NCBI RefSeq assembly: GCF_014132155.1
Contig: NZ_BLJQ01000004.1
Location: 218,982 to 282,981 of the forward strand
Direction: 5' to 3'
Origin: Gluconobacter sp. Gdi
GTDB lineage: Bacteria; Pseudomonadota; Alphaproteobacteria; Acetobacterales; Acetobacteraceae
DNA length: 64,000 bases
A program made the translations under genes and the position numbers. How positions within the stretch are numbered: the stretch's first letter is position 1; each line of letters starts with the position of its first letter. This document shows positions 36,629-46,275 of this stretch, piece by piece. The notes under the pieces were generated by a model. The model was not told the DNA's origin, searched no databases, and saw only the letters and a list, made by a program, of their open reading frames with translations.

Positions 36629-37017
36629 AGCTTTTCACGCCCTGTACGGACCCTGCCTCATCGCGGCCGCTAGGTCTGCCTGTCATGGTGCAGAACGGTT
36701 TTTCCTGGCGTGTCATGTTTTTCGGATGGCTGGGCCTTCTCACTTATGGTGCCTGGATCTCCGGACTTCTTGCCGCAGCAGCGTCCATCCTGCTGCATGT
36801 CTTTATTGCTTCACGCTGGGACATGGCGATTATCGTAGGCATTCATGCGCTCCTTGCCACGTTCACGGCAGAAATCCGTCTGTGGGAAATGCGCCTTAAT
36901 GGCCGCCAGATGGGCCTGCCAATCCCTGCCCCAAGCAAGGACATTGCGCTGATCCGCTGGGCGGACCGGCACACATCACCTGTTAGCCCCCCGGAGTTCC
37001 CATGCGCGTCGTCGTAA
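36625..37017 (+). CDS. DUF2628-type small membrane protein in the his operon
   Basis: A 130-residue protein starting at GTG overlapping the hisB stop. It has two or three hydrophobic segments (VMFFGWLGLLTYGAWISGLLAAAASILLHV and MAIIVGIHALLATF) separated by short basic loops and ends with a hydrophilic tail. It matches the small DUF2628 proteins found between hisB and hisH in other alphaproteobacteria. No known enzymatic role. Its end overlaps hisH by 16 bases. Confidence 0.75.
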   Translation: MKLFTPCTDPASSRPLGLPVMVQNGFSWRVMFFGWLGLLTYGAWISGLLAAAASILLHVFIASRWDMAIIVGIHALLATFTAEIRLWEMRLNGRQMGLPIPAPSKDIALIRWADRHTSPVSPPEFPCASS

Positions 37018-37640
37018 TTGACTATAATGGTGGCAATCTTGCGTCGGCCGCTCAGGCCGCCAAAAAGGCTGCGGCATTGCGTGGACTTGACGCAGACGTC
37101 ACCATTACGCGCGATGCGGAAGCCATCCTGAATGCCGATCGCCTGATTCTGCCAGGTCAGGGGGCGTTTGCAGATTGTGCCGCAGGCCTTGGGCCGGATC
37201 TTCGCAATATTCTTGAGACTGCAACGGCTAAAGGCACGCCTTTCCTTGGCATCTGCGTTGGCATGCAGCTCATGAGTGAATATGGCCTGGAGCATGGCCG
37301 TACCGAAGGACTGGGCTGGATTTCAGGCAATATCCGCCGCATGGATGAAGCCGCCAACGCAGGTCTGCGCCTGCCCCACATGGGCTGGAATACTCTTGAT
37401 TTCAAACCGGGCGCACATTTGCTGACGCAGGGCCTGGAGCCCGGAATGCACGGTTATTTTGTTCATTCCTATGCCCTGCATGATGGCCATGAAGACGAAC
37501 TGGTTGCGACTGCACAGTACGGAAATTCGGTCCCCGCCATTGTTGCGCGCGGCAACCGGTGCGGAACACAGTTCCACGTCGAGAAAAGCCAGACTGTTGG
37601 CCTGACCATCATGGGCAACTTCCTGAGGTGGACGTCATGA
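37002..37640 (+). CDS. hisH: Imidazole glycerol phosphate synthase glutaminase subunit HisH
   Basis: Class I glutamine amidotransferase of 212 residues supplying ammonia to HisF. N-terminus VVVIDYNGGNLASAAQAAKKA, nucleophile Cys in FLGICVGMQLM, and the His-Glu pair in GNRCGTQFHVEKSQT near the C-terminus. Overlaps the next start as ATGA. Confidence 0.96.
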   Translation: MRVVVIDYNGGNLASAAQAAKKAAALRGLDADVTITRDAEAILNADRLILPGQGAFADCAAGLGPDLRNILETATAKGTPFLGICVGMQLMSEYGLEHGRTEGLGWISGNIRRMDEAANAGLRLPHMGWNTLDFKPGAHLLTQGLEPGMHGYFVHSYALHDGHEDELVATAQYGNSVPAIVARGNRCGTQFHVEKSQTVGLTIMGNFLRWTS

Positions 37641-38983
37641 CCGTCGTTTGCGAACGGGTCGTCTCTTCCCTCTCCCCTGATGATATGGAAGCGCTCTGCG
37701 AAGCTGCAACCGCGGGTATCCTGGATGGTGGCGGCTTTGGCTGGCTCCAGCCGCCCGGAAATCAGGCTCTGGAGCGTTATTTCGAAGGCCTGCTGCTGGT
37801 GCAGGAGCGCAGCCTGTATGTTCTGCGCGAAGACGGCATCATTTGCGGTGCGGGACAGCTTGTGCGTCCGCCTTCAAGCTATGAAGCCCATGCCGCCACA
37901 GTCAATCTGACAGGCTTCTTTGTCGCACCCTACGCCCGAGGGCGAGGACTGGGGCGCGCTTTGATTCAGGCCATGATCCAAGGCGCAAAAGCCATGGGTA
38001 GCAAAGTTATCAACTGCGACGTGCGTGAAACGCATGCTGCTGCCATCGGGCTGTTCCGGTCGCTCGGTTTTGAGCACTGGGGCACCCATCCCTATTATGC
38101 ACGGATCGGAGGCCAGACAGTGCGCGGACTTTTCTTCTCCAAACTACTCGCCGGTGAACATGAAGCAGCCCGCTGGCAGTCCAGCATTGCTGCACCGGAT
38201 GCCGGCGGCGCGCCTGTTTCCCCCGAGACCACCAAAAGCCATCAGGGCCTGATGCTCTACCCCGCCATCGACCTGAAAGACGGCGCCTGCGTTCGGCTTC
38301 GCCGTGGCGAGATGGAAGATGCCACTCACTATTCCGACGACCCTGCGGCACAGGCCAAGCTGTTTGAAGAAGCAGGCTGCCGCCATCTGCACGTCGTTGA
38401 CCTCAATGGTGCTTTCGCTGGCAAATCAACAAATGTGCCAGCCATTGAATCCATTGTGAAAGCTACTGGCCTGCCGGTGCAGCTTGGTGGCGGTATCCGC
38501 GATATGGCTGCCATTGAGCGCTGGCTGGAAGCCGGCGTTTCTCGCATCATTCTCGGTTCCGTGGCGGTAAAAGACCCGGAACTGGTCCGACAGGCCGCAC
38601 GCGCCTTCCCGGGCCAGATTGTTGCTGGGATTGATGCCCGCCAAGGCCGCGTTGCAACAGAAGGCTGGGCAGAAGTTTCGGAACTTGAAGCCAACGATCT
38701 GGCACTCCGTATGGAAGATGCAGGCGTTGCCGCCATCATCTTCACGGAAATCACCCGCGACGGGATGCTGGCCGGGCTTGATCTCGAACAGACTGCAGAC
38801 ATGGCGCGCCGCCTCTCCATTCCCGTCATTGCGAGCGGTGGCGTCGGCACCCTCGATCATCTTCGGGACCTGCGCACTATTGCCCGCGATGTACCTGGCA
38901 TTTCCGGCGCCATCGTCGGCCGGGCGCTGTATGATGGGCGTATTTCCCTCAAGGACGCCTTGGACGTACTCGGTTCATGCTGA
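37637..38983 (+). CDS. hisA: GNAT acetyltransferase fused to HisA (ProFAR isomerase)
   Basis: One 448-residue reading frame. Residues 1-175 are a GNAT acyltransferase: [25 protein letters not shown] carries the acetyl-CoA loop (RGRGLGRA, 101-108), and [19 protein letters not shown] is the late GNAT motif. A linker of about 30 residues follows, then HisA starts at M206 (base 38252): [20 protein letters not shown], with catalytic Asp in AIDLKDG and [14 protein letters not shown], and the phosphate loops LGGGIRDM and [17 protein letters not shown] upstream of 38252 would allow HisA to be made alone as well. The GNAT substrate is unknown. Confidence 0.92.
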   Translation: MTVVCERVVSSLSPDDMEALCEAATAGILDGGGFGWLQPPGNQALERYFEGLLLVQERSLYVLREDGIICGAGQLVRPPSSYEAHAATVNLTGFFVAPYARGRGLGRALIQAMIQGAKAMGSKVINCDVRETHAAAIGLFRSLGFEHWGTHPYYARIGGQTVRGLFFSKLLAGEHEAARWQSSIAAPDAGGAPVSPETTKSHQGLMLYPAIDLKDGACVRLRRGEMEDATHYSDDPAAQAKLFEEAGCRHLHVVDLNGAFAGKSTNVPAIESIVKATGLPVQLGGGIRDMAAIERWLEAGVSRIILGSVAVKDPELVRQAARAFPGQIVAGIDARQGRVATEGWAEVSELEANDLALRMEDAGVAAIIFTEITRDGMLAGLDLEQTADMARRLSIPVIASGGVGTLDHLRDLRTIARDVPGISGAIVGRALYDGRISLKDALDVLGSC

Positions 38984-39738
38984 AACTCCGCGTCATTCCC
39001 TGCCTTGACGTCAAGGATGGCCGCGTCGTCAAAGGGGTGAACTTCGTCTCCCTTCGTGATGCGGGTGATCCGGTGGAGCAGGCCAAGCTTTACGACGCTG
39101 CCGGTGCTGATGAGCTGACATTTTTGGACATCACGGCCAGCGTCGAAAACCGCGATACCATTCTGGATGTCGTCCGCCGCACGGCTGAAGCCATCTGCCT
39201 TCCCCTGACGGTCGGCGGTGGTGTTCGCACCTGCGAGGATATGCGACGCCTGCTTCTGGCTGGCGCTGATAAATGTGCCGTAAACTCGGCCGCGATCACA
39301 CGCCCGGAACTGATCCGCGAAGCCTCGCAACGCTTTGGCAGCCAATGCGTGGTCGTGGCGATTGATGCGCGATCGAATAGTCGCGGTGGCTGGGAAGTCT
39401 ATGCCAAGGGCGGCCGCGAACCCACTGGGCTGGACGCGGTGGTATGGGCCAAAAAGATGCAGGATCTGGGCGCAGGAGAAATCCTGCTCACCAGCATGGA
39501 CCGTGATGGCACGAAGTCCGGTTTCGATCTGGATCTGCTCAGAGCGGTCTGTGGTACAGTGACCATCCCTGTTGTTGCATCCGGCGGCGTTGGCGAATTG
39601 CATCACTTTGTTGAAGGCGCCCAGGTTGGCGCAAGCGGCCTGTTAGCCGCCAGCGTCTTCCATTTCGGACAGTTCCGCGTTGGGGACGTCAAACAGGCAC
39701 TGAATGAGGCCGGCCTTCCGGTCAGACTTGGAGAATAA
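38977..39738 (+). CDS. hisF: Imidazole glycerol phosphate synthase cyclase subunit HisF
   Basis: TIM-barrel cyclase of 253 residues forming imidazole glycerol phosphate and AICAR with ammonia from His[17 protein letters not shown] (catalytic Asp), [41 protein letters not shown] and [16 protein letters not shown] are all standard. Overlaps the HisA end by 7 bases. Confidence 0.97.
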   Translation: MLKLRVIPCLDVKDGRVVKGVNFVSLRDAGDPVEQAKLYDAAGADELTFLDITASVENRDTILDVVRRTAEAICLPLTVGGGVRTCEDMRRLLLAGADKCAVNSAAITRPELIREASQRFGSQCVVVAIDARSNSRGGWEVYAKGGREPTGLDAVVWAKKMQDLGAGEILLTSMDRDGTKSGFDLDLLRAVCGTVTIPVVASGGVGELHHFVEGAQVGASGLLAASVFHFGQFRVGDVKQALNEAGLPVRLGE

Positions 39739-39742
39739 GGCA

Positions 39743-40117
39743 ATGGCAAAAGCAGCAAAGCCGGAAGAGCGCAAAACGACACCGGCCAGGGAGCACGTGC
39801 TGGAGCGCCTGTTCGAGACCGTTCAGTCCCGTCGCGGCACAGACCCGACGCTGAGCCATTCAGCGCGTCTGATGGCCCGTGGTCGCAACAAGATCGCCCA
39901 GAAATTTGGCGAAGAAGCTGTTGAATGCTTGATTGAAGCCGTCAACGGCAACCGCAAGGAACTCGTCGGAGAGAGCGCTGACGTTCTTTATCATCTCATC
40001 GTCATGTGGGTGGACGCAGGCGTCTCCCCTGACGATGTGTGGGCTGAACTGAAGCGTCGCGAAGGCACGAGCGGGATTGCCGAAAAAGCATCGCGCCCCA
40101 AGGAAAAGCTTGGTTAA
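39743..40117 (+). CDS. hisE: Phosphoribosyl-ATP pyrophosphatase HisE
   Basis: Second step of histidine synthesis. It is 124 residues from the ATG at 39743, chosen because it lies just after hisF with GGAGAATAAGG upstream; the frame is open further into hisF but without protein-like sequence. The MazG-like motif [21 protein letters not shown] and [13 protein letters not shown] are clear. A Lys/Glu-rich extension of about 20 residues precedes the core. Confidence 0.95.
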   Translation: MAKAAKPEERKTTPAREHVLERLFETVQSRRGTDPTLSHSARLMARGRNKIAQKFGEEAVECLIEAVNGNRKELVGESADVLYHLIVMWVDAGVSPDDVWAELKRREGTSGIAEKASRPKEKLG

Positions 40118-40128
40118 GGGACAAAGCC

Positions 40129-40494
40129 ATGACGTACGATCACAGTAATATCTTTGCGCGTATCCTCCGTAAGGAGATCCCCTCCCGCACGGTTTACGAA
40201 GACGACTACGCGCTGGCCTTTCACGACATCGCCCCGCAGGCACCTATCCATGTGCTGGTCATCCCCAAAGGGCCATATGTCTCCATTGCGGACTTCAGTG
40301 CGACAGCATCAGCCGATGCCATTACTGGCTTCTGGAGAGCGGTCGCAAAAGTGGCTGAAGCAGAGGGGCTGACGAAAGACGGTTTTCGCCTTATCAGCAA
40401 CTCCGGCGCCAATTCAGGCCAAGAAGTTCCTCACTTCCACGTCCACCTTTTTGGCGGGGCAGCACTTGGGCCGCTGCTTTCACAAAAACTGTAA
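40129..40494 (+). CDS. HIT-domain nucleotide hydrolase (HinT type)
   Basis: A 121-residue histidine-triad protein that hydrolyses nucleotide phosphoramidates. The HIT signature is VPHFHVHLFGG, with the earlier IFARILRKEIPSRTVYEDDYALAFHDI and APIHVLVIPKGPY segments typical of HinT/PKCI. It ends the his operon, 11 bases after hisE, as in many alphaproteobacteria. Confidence 0.94.
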   Translation: MTYDHSNIFARILRKEIPSRTVYEDDYALAFHDIAPQAPIHVLVIPKGPYVSIADFSATASADAITGFWRAVAKVAEAEGLTKDGFRLISNSGANSGQEVPHFHVHLFGGAALGPLLSQKL

Positions 40495-40544
40495 AATAGT
40501 ACTTGCAAACCCAGAGGGCCTCTTCTATTAACGCCCTCGCTCTG

Positions 40545-40620
40545 GTCCCATTCGTCTAGAGGCCTAGGACACTGCCCTCTCACGGCGGCAACAGGGGTTC
40601 GAATCCCCTATGGGACACCA
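40545..40620 (+). tRNA. tRNA-Glu (anticodon CTC)
   Basis: Acceptor GTCCCAT pairs with ATGGGAC, followed by discriminator A and encoded CCA. The D-arm is TCGTCTAGAGGCCTAGGA, the anticodon stem CTGCC/GGCGG holds loop CTCTCAC (anticodon CTC), and the T-arm is AGGGGTTCGAATCCCCT. The accessory region starting right after it suggests use as an integration point. Confidence 0.95.
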
Positions 40621-41009
40621 GTTACCTTAAGTAACTGTATTTTACATAAAAAATCGTTTTCCCACTCTCGTATGCTAATTGGCATTACGTATCGGAGGCT
40701 ACTTTCATGTATCTGATACACATCCCCATTTATTAAAAATTTCTGATTAGAATGACCGCACAAGCTCGCGCTTGTAGAAATGGCTTCGTCGTTAGTCAAA
40801 GTTGTCTGAGGATATTCGAGAGCGACTACCTCAAAAGACTGTCGGCATCAGGGATGAAATAACTGACCCCCCTGCCTCTCAAACACTTTTATTCAGAACG
40901 ATCCCGCAGTCAGCCGCCCCTGAGCATACAGACACTGCCATGCGCTCGAAACCCTGCCAACAGAGCTAAAGGAACGGCAGGTTATCAACCACGAGGGGGC
41001 AGTCACATC
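40621..41009. other. Intergenic region after tRNA-Glu, no supported gene
   Basis: AT-rich for the first 150 bases, then closer to the genome average. Short minus-strand frames overlap the tRNA and lack protein-like character. I see no copy of the tRNA 3' end here or near 49500. The right part may be diverged flank of the IS remnant. Confidence 0.45.
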
Positions 41010-41506
41010 CTTCTCCATAGCACCGTAGTCCGTGCCCATTCACAGGCCACGGGGACAACGAGGGTGGGCTCATTCGGAAGCTTTTGGTCGATCACGCGCG
41101 GTTTTACGAGCAAAATCCATGCCCGTGTGACTATCAGGGACGCCCTCTCGCCTTTGTCCTTACCGGCAGGCCCGGTCTAGGACTACAAAGCCACAAGGCA
41201 CCCTGAAAAGTTGCTTGTCCCGCACCCCAACGCCATGCTGGCCGACCGGGACTATGACAGTGACAGCCTCCACCAGGATCTGCTGATCCACGGGACCTGC
41301 CGGCTATTCCCTCACGTAACAGTCGTAGCGCTCTCCAGCAAACAGACTGGCAGTGTTACCGCAACCATATCGAACGGATGTTCAACAAGCTCAAGCAGAT
41401 GCGCCGTATCGCAACCCGCTACGACAACACCGACTTGTCCTTCATGAGTTTTCTCAACCTCACCGCCGCAAGGCTTCTGATCAGGTCCTTTCTCAACGTG
41501 ACCTAG
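41010..41506 (+). pseudogene. Decayed IS5-family transposase (C-terminal part)
   Basis: Recognisable transposase pieces sit in different frames: RAHSQATGT and GFTSKIHARV (from 41025), DYQGRPLAFVLTG (from 41129), DYKATRHPEKLLVPHPNAML and ADRDYDSDSLHQDLLIHG (from 41181), then WQCYRNHIERMFNKLKQMRR to the stop at 41504-41506 (from 41348). At least three frameshifts separate them, and the N-terminal part is missing or unreadable. The pieces match the DDE-domain end of IS5-type transposases common in acetic acid bacteria. Inverted repeats were not identified. Confidence 0.8.
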
Positions 41507-41855
41507 TCTTCTGTATCGTGGCCAAATGTTATGTTGCCGGAAAGCTACATTCTCTATCATACGGATAAAAACTCGTAGATTTTCAATGTTTTCCTAGAGC
41601 ACACAATTGTGTTCCTGCGAGGCAGAAAGCTCACCAGAAATGTTCGCTATACATTTGAAGGCTCAAACCAGGCAGAGAACTCCCCGTAAACCTGAGAGGC
41701 CGTGCGAGAAGAGCACGCCCCTCACTTCAAAGCTCAAACATTACTATGCGTGTCTTGAGAACATCGATATGATCGCATAGATCAACTAGTTCTGTTTTCC
41801 GAAAACACGAGGGAATTCAGCACAGAAAACAAGGGTTTCAGGGGAATTCTGCCGA
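41507..41855. other. Intergenic region, no supported gene
   Basis: Follows the transposase remnant and leads to the hydroxylase gene, whose promoter it must hold. Moderately AT-rich with no clear motif, repeat or frame. Confidence 0.45.
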
Positions 41856-42458
41856 GTGTCATTGAGGCTTTTCAGAAATGATTGGCTGGAACGGCTCACA
41901 TATATGCCGTTGTCAGTTTTCGTCCCCGTATGGGTCGTCATCTTTTCCCTTGTCTGCATGGACTGCATGCCGATGGCGCCGGTCCCATTTGTGGCACTTT
42001 TCCTTGCGGGCCTTATCTTCTGGTCTTTTTTTGAATATATCGGACACCGCTTCCTCTTCCATCTCAACCTTTCTCATGAAATCGGCCAACGGTTCATCTT
42101 CCTGATCCATGGCAATCATCATGAAGAGCCTGGAGAGAAGCTCCGCAACATGATGCCCCTCTCCGTTACTTTGCCACTCGGTGGTTTGCTTTGGGGCTTG
42201 GCGCATGTTTTAGGCGGCCATAAGGGCACAACATTTTTTCTGGGCTTTCTCGCTGGCTACATAGCCTACGATCTTGTTCATTATGCCTGCCATCAATATC
42301 GCCCAAAACGCGGTATCCTGCGAAAGCTTCGTCGCCATCACCTCATCCATCATTACGCTGCACCGGAAAAGAATTTCGCTGTCAGCAATGATATTTGGGA
42401 CCGTGTTTTCCACACAAGACCGGACGTTCTTCCTGAAGCCTATGCGGATCGGACTTGA
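41856..42458 (+). CDS. Fatty-acid-hydroxylase / sterol-desaturase superfamily protein
   Basis: Membrane di-iron hydroxylase of 200 residues starting at GTG with AGGGGA upstream. It has about four hydrophobic segments and the histidine clusters of the superfamily: EYIGHRFLFH, FLIHGNHHEEP, YDLVHYACHQY and RRHHLIHHY. The pattern is that of Scs7/FA2H-like fatty acid 2-hydroxylases, which in this family act on sphingolipid or lipid A acyl chains; the substrate here is an inference. It overlaps the following glycosyltransferase by 17 bases, hinting at a lipid-linked glycan pathway. Confidence 0.83.
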   Translation: MSLRLFRNDWLERLTYMPLSVFVPVWVVIFSLVCMDCMPMAPVPFVALFLAGLIFWSFFEYIGHRFLFHLNLSHEIGQRFIFLIHGNHHEEPGEKLRNMMPLSVTLPLGGLLWGLAHVLGGHKGTTFFLGFLAGYIAYDLVHYACHQYRPKRGILRKLRRHHLIHHYAAPEKNFAVSNDIWDRVFHTRPDVLPEAYADRT

Positions 42459-43590
42459 TACCCGTAATACGGGCCGCTCCGGAGGCACGGGTGTTGCAAC
42501 ATACGCCGCAACTTTGGGAGAAGCCTACAGCGATGTAGGCATCAGCCCGGCATGGCTGCACGACGATATGGCTAACCATACTCGTCCTCATAGTTTTCCC
42601 AGAAAAATTAAACGTTTTTTCCAGAGTGCCCACTCCACTCATCACGTTCAACCGACTTCTGACGGTTATGTGGGCCATGACCTTTATCGTGCCGCTGAAA
42701 TAAGAGACCGCACGTTTCACACCCCCATTTCCATAAAAGCAGATACACCGCCGGACCTGATGCACTGGACCTATCCAGTTCCCATGCGATGGCACGGTAT
42801 TCCTAATGTCGTGACGATCCACGACATTATTCCACTGCTTCATCCAGAATTTAGCGACACGCCGACCAAGCGACTCCATAGACGCCTGAAATTTTGGTGC
42901 GACAATGCAGATGCTATCGTCACCGTTTCAGAAGCAGTCAGGCAAGATCTGATCAGCTTCTTCGAATTACCTCCCCAAAAAGTCAGCATGCTTTCCCAAT
43001 CTGTTTCTTTTGCGACAGACCTCATGGAGGCGTCTCTGACTGTCGAAGCTCCTTGTCCGAAAAATGGATTTCTCTACTTCGGAACGATTGAACGTCGCAA
43101 AAACATTGGACGCCTGATCAAGGCACATGGCCGTTCAGGAACGATGCGCCCGTTAATCCTGATCGGAGGTTTAGGGTTTGGAGGAGCCGAAGAACTTCAA
43201 GCTCTTGCGCACCACCCGACTCCCGAGCGTGTTCACATCCTTCCCTGGTGCAGTAGACCGGCCTTGGTCCGCGCGATCAGAGAAGCACGATGTGTCACCT
43301 TCCCTTCATTGGCGGAAGGGTTCGGCCTGCCCATTTTGGAAGCTATGGCGTTAGGCACGCCAGTTTTAACCAGCTTTGGGCATGCGACAGAGGAAATTGC
43401 CGGGACTGCGGCATTTCTGGTGGACAGTACAAGTACAGAAGCGTTGACCGAAGGCCTTACAAAACTCGATTATGACGATGCCCTCTCCCTGGAACTCTCA
43501 TCGTCAGGCCAGGAACGCGCACAGGCGTTTGCTATCGACCCATACGTGCTGCGCATGAAAAATTTTTATCAACGATTACTGACCGGATGA
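42442..43590 (+). CDS. GT4-family glycosyltransferase
   Basis: GT-B fold transferase of 382 residues. The start at 42442 gives the typical N-terminus MRIGLDTRNTGRSGGTGVATY; longer frames run antisense-like through the hydroxylase. PNVVTIHDIIPLLHPEF, ADAIVTVSEAVRQDLISFF, LYFGTIERRKNIGRLIKAH (donor-binding start) and FPSLAEGFGLPILEAMALGTPV (E-x7-E motif) are all standard for mannosyl-type GT4 enzymes. Codon use and GC are lower than in the his operon, fitting the island. Confidence 0.9.
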   Translation: MRIGLDTRNTGRSGGTGVATYAATLGEAYSDVGISPAWLHDDMANHTRPHSFPRKIKRFFQSAHSTHHVQPTSDGYVGHDLYRAAEIRDRTFHTPISIKADTPPDLMHWTYPVPMRWHGIPNVVTIHDIIPLLHPEFSDTPTKRLHRRLKFWCDNADAIVTVSEAVRQDLISFFELPPQKVSMLSQSVSFATDLMEASLTVEAPCPKNGFLYFGTIERRKNIGRLIKAHGRSGTMRPLILIGGLGFGGAEELQALAHHPTPERVHILPWCSRPALVRAIREARCVTFPSLAEGFGLPILEAMALGTPVLTSFGHATEEIAGTAAFLVDSTSTEALTEGLTKLDYDDALSLELSSSGQERAQAFAIDPYVLRMKNFYQRLLTG

Positions 43591-43699
43591 TGCTTTTTGT
43601 CGAACGAAAATGTTCGGTAAGATCATGCGCAGATAACTGTCGGTTCCTTAATTTCATCGCAATCAAAATCGAGATCAGGTTTGGCATCCTCACACCTGA

Positions 43700-44911
43700 T
43701 TATTTTATCTGCTCCAGTGCCTGAGCCACGCTCTCGTCCCAGGAAAGAGCGGAAAAATTTTCGGTCTGCAAAGTATGTTTCTGTCGGTCCGATCCCAGAG
43801 CAGCATAGCGCATGATTGCATCCATCCATGCTGGACCGTCCAGAGGATCGAGATAACGAGCTGCCTCTCCGCCAACTTCTCGCAAAACTGGGATATCGGC
43901 ACAGAGAGCAGGCACTCCCAGCGACAAGGCTTCTGCAAGCGGCAAACCGAAGCCCTCGACAAAAGAGGGGAACAATAACCCTGAACTGCCCTTCAACAGA
44001 GTTTGCACCTCTGTATCAGCCAGAGACTGACACTCAATGACGTGCCCTTTGAGAGCAGGCGCACGATCCAGAAGATCGAGAATATTCTCATTCTCCCAAC
44101 CACGCTTTCCTACAATTACCATCACAGGCGCTGAAGACGGGTCCCGCTCTACAAGACGACGCCAGACATTTAGCAAAAGAAGATGGTTCTTACGGGGCTC
44201 AATGGTGCCCAAGCAAACAAAGTAGGGACGTCCCGCCAACTGAGTACGCAGTGAGGCATTCAGTTCCGCATGATGTGAAAGCTGGTGAGGAGCATCTACG
44301 CCATGAGGAACAGCATAAACAGGAATATTAGCTGACTTTGCAGCCAGATGCCGGCAAACGGATTCCCTCACATAATGCGACGGTACAATAATGGCGTCTA
44401 CATAGCGCGCGACCGTTTCAAGGCGGACTTCGTGACGAGCGGGCTCTCTTGGACGGGAATATTCCGGATAGTCTATTGGAATGAGATCGTGAATCATCAC
44501 GACAAAACGCGCGCCCGTTTGCCTCAGAAAGGCATCCACCACCCTGGGACGCGTCAGATGATGATGGGAAACGTTGAGGTACACCGTTCCAGGCTGCAAT
44601 GCCCGAGGTCTGCGCCAGAACAGGCCACGATTAATCACACCGCGCAACGGTGCGGCCGGTCGACCAGACACGGACTGCCCCCACTGGACTTCCAGCGCCT
44701 TTATGAACCGCCTCGCCACTGTGCCGTCAATCATGCCCATCACACCGATGGGATGCATGGCACAAAACCGCGTTTGTTCGGGCGCATGGGACAGCAAATA
44801 TCGCGCATAGGCCAGTTCGACCCGATCAATACCTGTTGGTACATTTGCGCTCGAACGGGAAAGAAGGCGTGAAATATCCAGCAGAAACGGAGTTATTGCC
44901 TTATCTTTCAC
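43700..44911 (-). CDS. GT4-family glycosyltransferase
   Basis: GT-B fold transferase of 403 residues, beginning at GTG overlapping the kpsS-like stop (GTGA). Segments FVVMIHDLIPIDYPEYSRP, VDAIIVPSHYVRESVCRHL, FVCLGTIEPRKNHLLLLNVW and FPSFVEGFGLPLAEALSLGVPAL give the GT4 assignment. It resembles the neighbouring GT4 gene and mannosyltransferases of the WbpY/WbdA kind. It is the last gene of the kpsC-kpsS-GT4 run on the minus strand. Confidence 0.9.
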   Translation of the reverse strand: MKDKAITPFLLDISRLLSRSSANVPTGIDRVELAYARYLLSHAPEQTRFCAMHPIGVMGMIDGTVARRFIKALEVQWGQSVSGRPAAPLRGVINRGLFWRRPRALQPGTVYLNVSHHHLTRPRVVDAFLRQTGARFVVMIHDLIPIDYPEYSRPREPARHEVRLETVARYVDAIIVPSHYVRESVCRHLAAKSANIPVYAVPHGVDAPHQLSHHAELNASLRTQLAGRPYFVCLGTIEPRKNHLLLLNVWRRLVERDPSSAPVMVIVGKRGWENENILDLLDRAPALKGHVIECQSLADTEVQTLLKGSSGLLFPSFVEGFGLPLAEALSLGVPALCADIPVLREVGGEAARYLDPLDGPAWMDAIMRYAALGSDRQKHTLQTENFSALSWDESVAQALEQIK

Positions 44912-46275
44912 TCAGGCGCCCCTACTGCGTCCGCTACCTTTTCTGAAAGGCGCAACAACGGACGGCTCATCCCATGCCAGAATTCATGTCCCTCTTCGGT
45001 CGCCCTGGTCTGAAAAAGTTGAGGCGAGTGTCTTTCGAATTTCGCTACGACACCCCGGACAAGCTTGGACATGGCTTCGTCTGAGAAAAAACCACCAGCA
45101 ACGAGACAGTATTCGACCAGCACACGCCTGAAAGCTGCAAAAAGCTCCATATCCGGCTTTTCTGGTTTCTTCCAGAATGCGTCGAGCGTTCCTTCATATG
45201 TAATGCCGGCAATATTGTAGATGGCCTGCCCCAGCGTAATAACTGGAATGCCTTCTGCCAAAGCCAGTGTACCGGTCGTACTATTGATGGTGATGACCCC
45301 TTCGGCCCTCTTTACCAGCAATGCAATATCACCGCCTTCGATGAAGCCAATGCGTCCGAGCACACCATGCCGACGACCAGAACACGCAATGATGTGACGC
45401 CAATCGCGCAGGCCGTTATCCAGTGGATGCTGCTTGATGATAAGCCGCATATTTTCTGGAGCGTGGGTAGCAAAGGAGGAAATGACGTATTCGATCGCAT
45501 CCTGCATGCCGTTAAAATCTGAATGAAGACGGACCTGCGCGTCAGCATCCAGTTGAAGAGGAAAGAGCATATAAGGAGCCCTGCAGGCCTCAAGCCGGGC
45601 CAGGACTTTCTTTGTACGTTCCGCAACAGCCTTGCGACGGGAAAACCGTCTCAGCCAGCCTACCCCCTCGACCAGAGGGTGCCAGGGGCGATGGTTTGTC
45701 CAGTGAGGGAAATACCAACGGAGCAGAAGATCGGCAGTATTGTAAGCAATACCTTCTGCTGCACGCCGCTGAAAAGAGGACGGAACAGGACTATGGGGAA
45801 CCTGGGGAGGAAGTAATTTTTCTTCCACACGATAGTACTCAGGATCCCGCGGCAGACGTGAGTGACCATTCACGCCCCCGAGTTCAAGGGTCACCCAATC
45901 GGGCCTGAGATAACCTTCTTCAAAGACATGCATCGGAACCTGAAGGTCTTCACAAACCTTCGCTGCAACCATGTGATGCAGCCGACAGTCCCCAAAAATT
46001 ACGACATCCGTGATTTCACGGCGCACTATGAAGTGACGTAGAAATTCGGGCCAGTCTTCAAGACTTCCACGATAGTCCACACCCCCGGGAAGGCGCCAGA
46101 AGAGCTTGTCTCCGCCATTGAAGTTAATTTTGGAAACCTTGTAACCATCCGCCAGGAGAGCCTCTCCAACGCGCTCAAAGAACGGCCCCATCAATCCCTG
46201 CAGAAACAGAAAATGCCGTGTGGTCAGAGGTTTAAGATTTTCCTTGCCGAAGCGGCTATCGCCCGTTGCCTTCAT
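44908..46275 (-). CDS. KpsS-like capsular polysaccharide protein
   Basis: A 455-residue cytoplasmic protein of the capsule_synth/KpsS family, which builds the Kdo linker on the lipid anchor of group 2 capsules. Family features: HFLFLQGLMGPFFERVGEAL, INFNGGDKLFW, FGDCRLHHMVAAKV, VFEEGYLRPDWVTLE, RLIIKQHPLDNG and the TGTLALAEGIPVITLG segment. Coupled by ATGA to the KpsC-like gene upstream and by GTGA to the GT4 gene downstream. The matching ABC exporter (kpsMTED) is not in the window. Confidence 0.86.
   Translation of the reverse strand: MKATGDSRFGKENLKPLTTRHFLFLQGLMGPFFERVGEALLADGYKVSKINFNGGDKLFWRLPGGVDYRGSLEDWPEFLRHFIVRREITDVVIFGDCRLHHMVAAKVCEDLQVPMHVFEEGYLRPDWVTLELGGVNGHSRLPRDPEYYRVEEKLLPPQVPHSPVPSSFQRRAAEGIAYNTADLLLRWYFPHWTNHRPWHPLVEGVGWLRRFSRRKAVAERTKKVLARLEACRAPYMLFPLQLDADAQVRLHSDFNGMQDAIEYVISSFATHAPENMRLIIKQHPLDNGLRDWRHIIACSGRRHGVLGRIGFIEGGDIALLVKRAEGVITINSTTGTLALAEGIPVITLGQAIYNIAGITYEGTLDAFWKKPEKPDMELFAAFRRVLVEYCLVAGGFFSDEAMSKLVRGVVAKFERHSPQLFQTRATEEGHEFWHGMSRPLLRLSEKVADAVGAPE

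Noticed and set aside
40511..40545. Possible terminator between the HIT gene and tRNA-Glu
   Set aside because: GAGGGC/GCCCTC can pair, but there is no T-run and the hairpin runs up to the tRNA start, so processing or readthrough is as likely.
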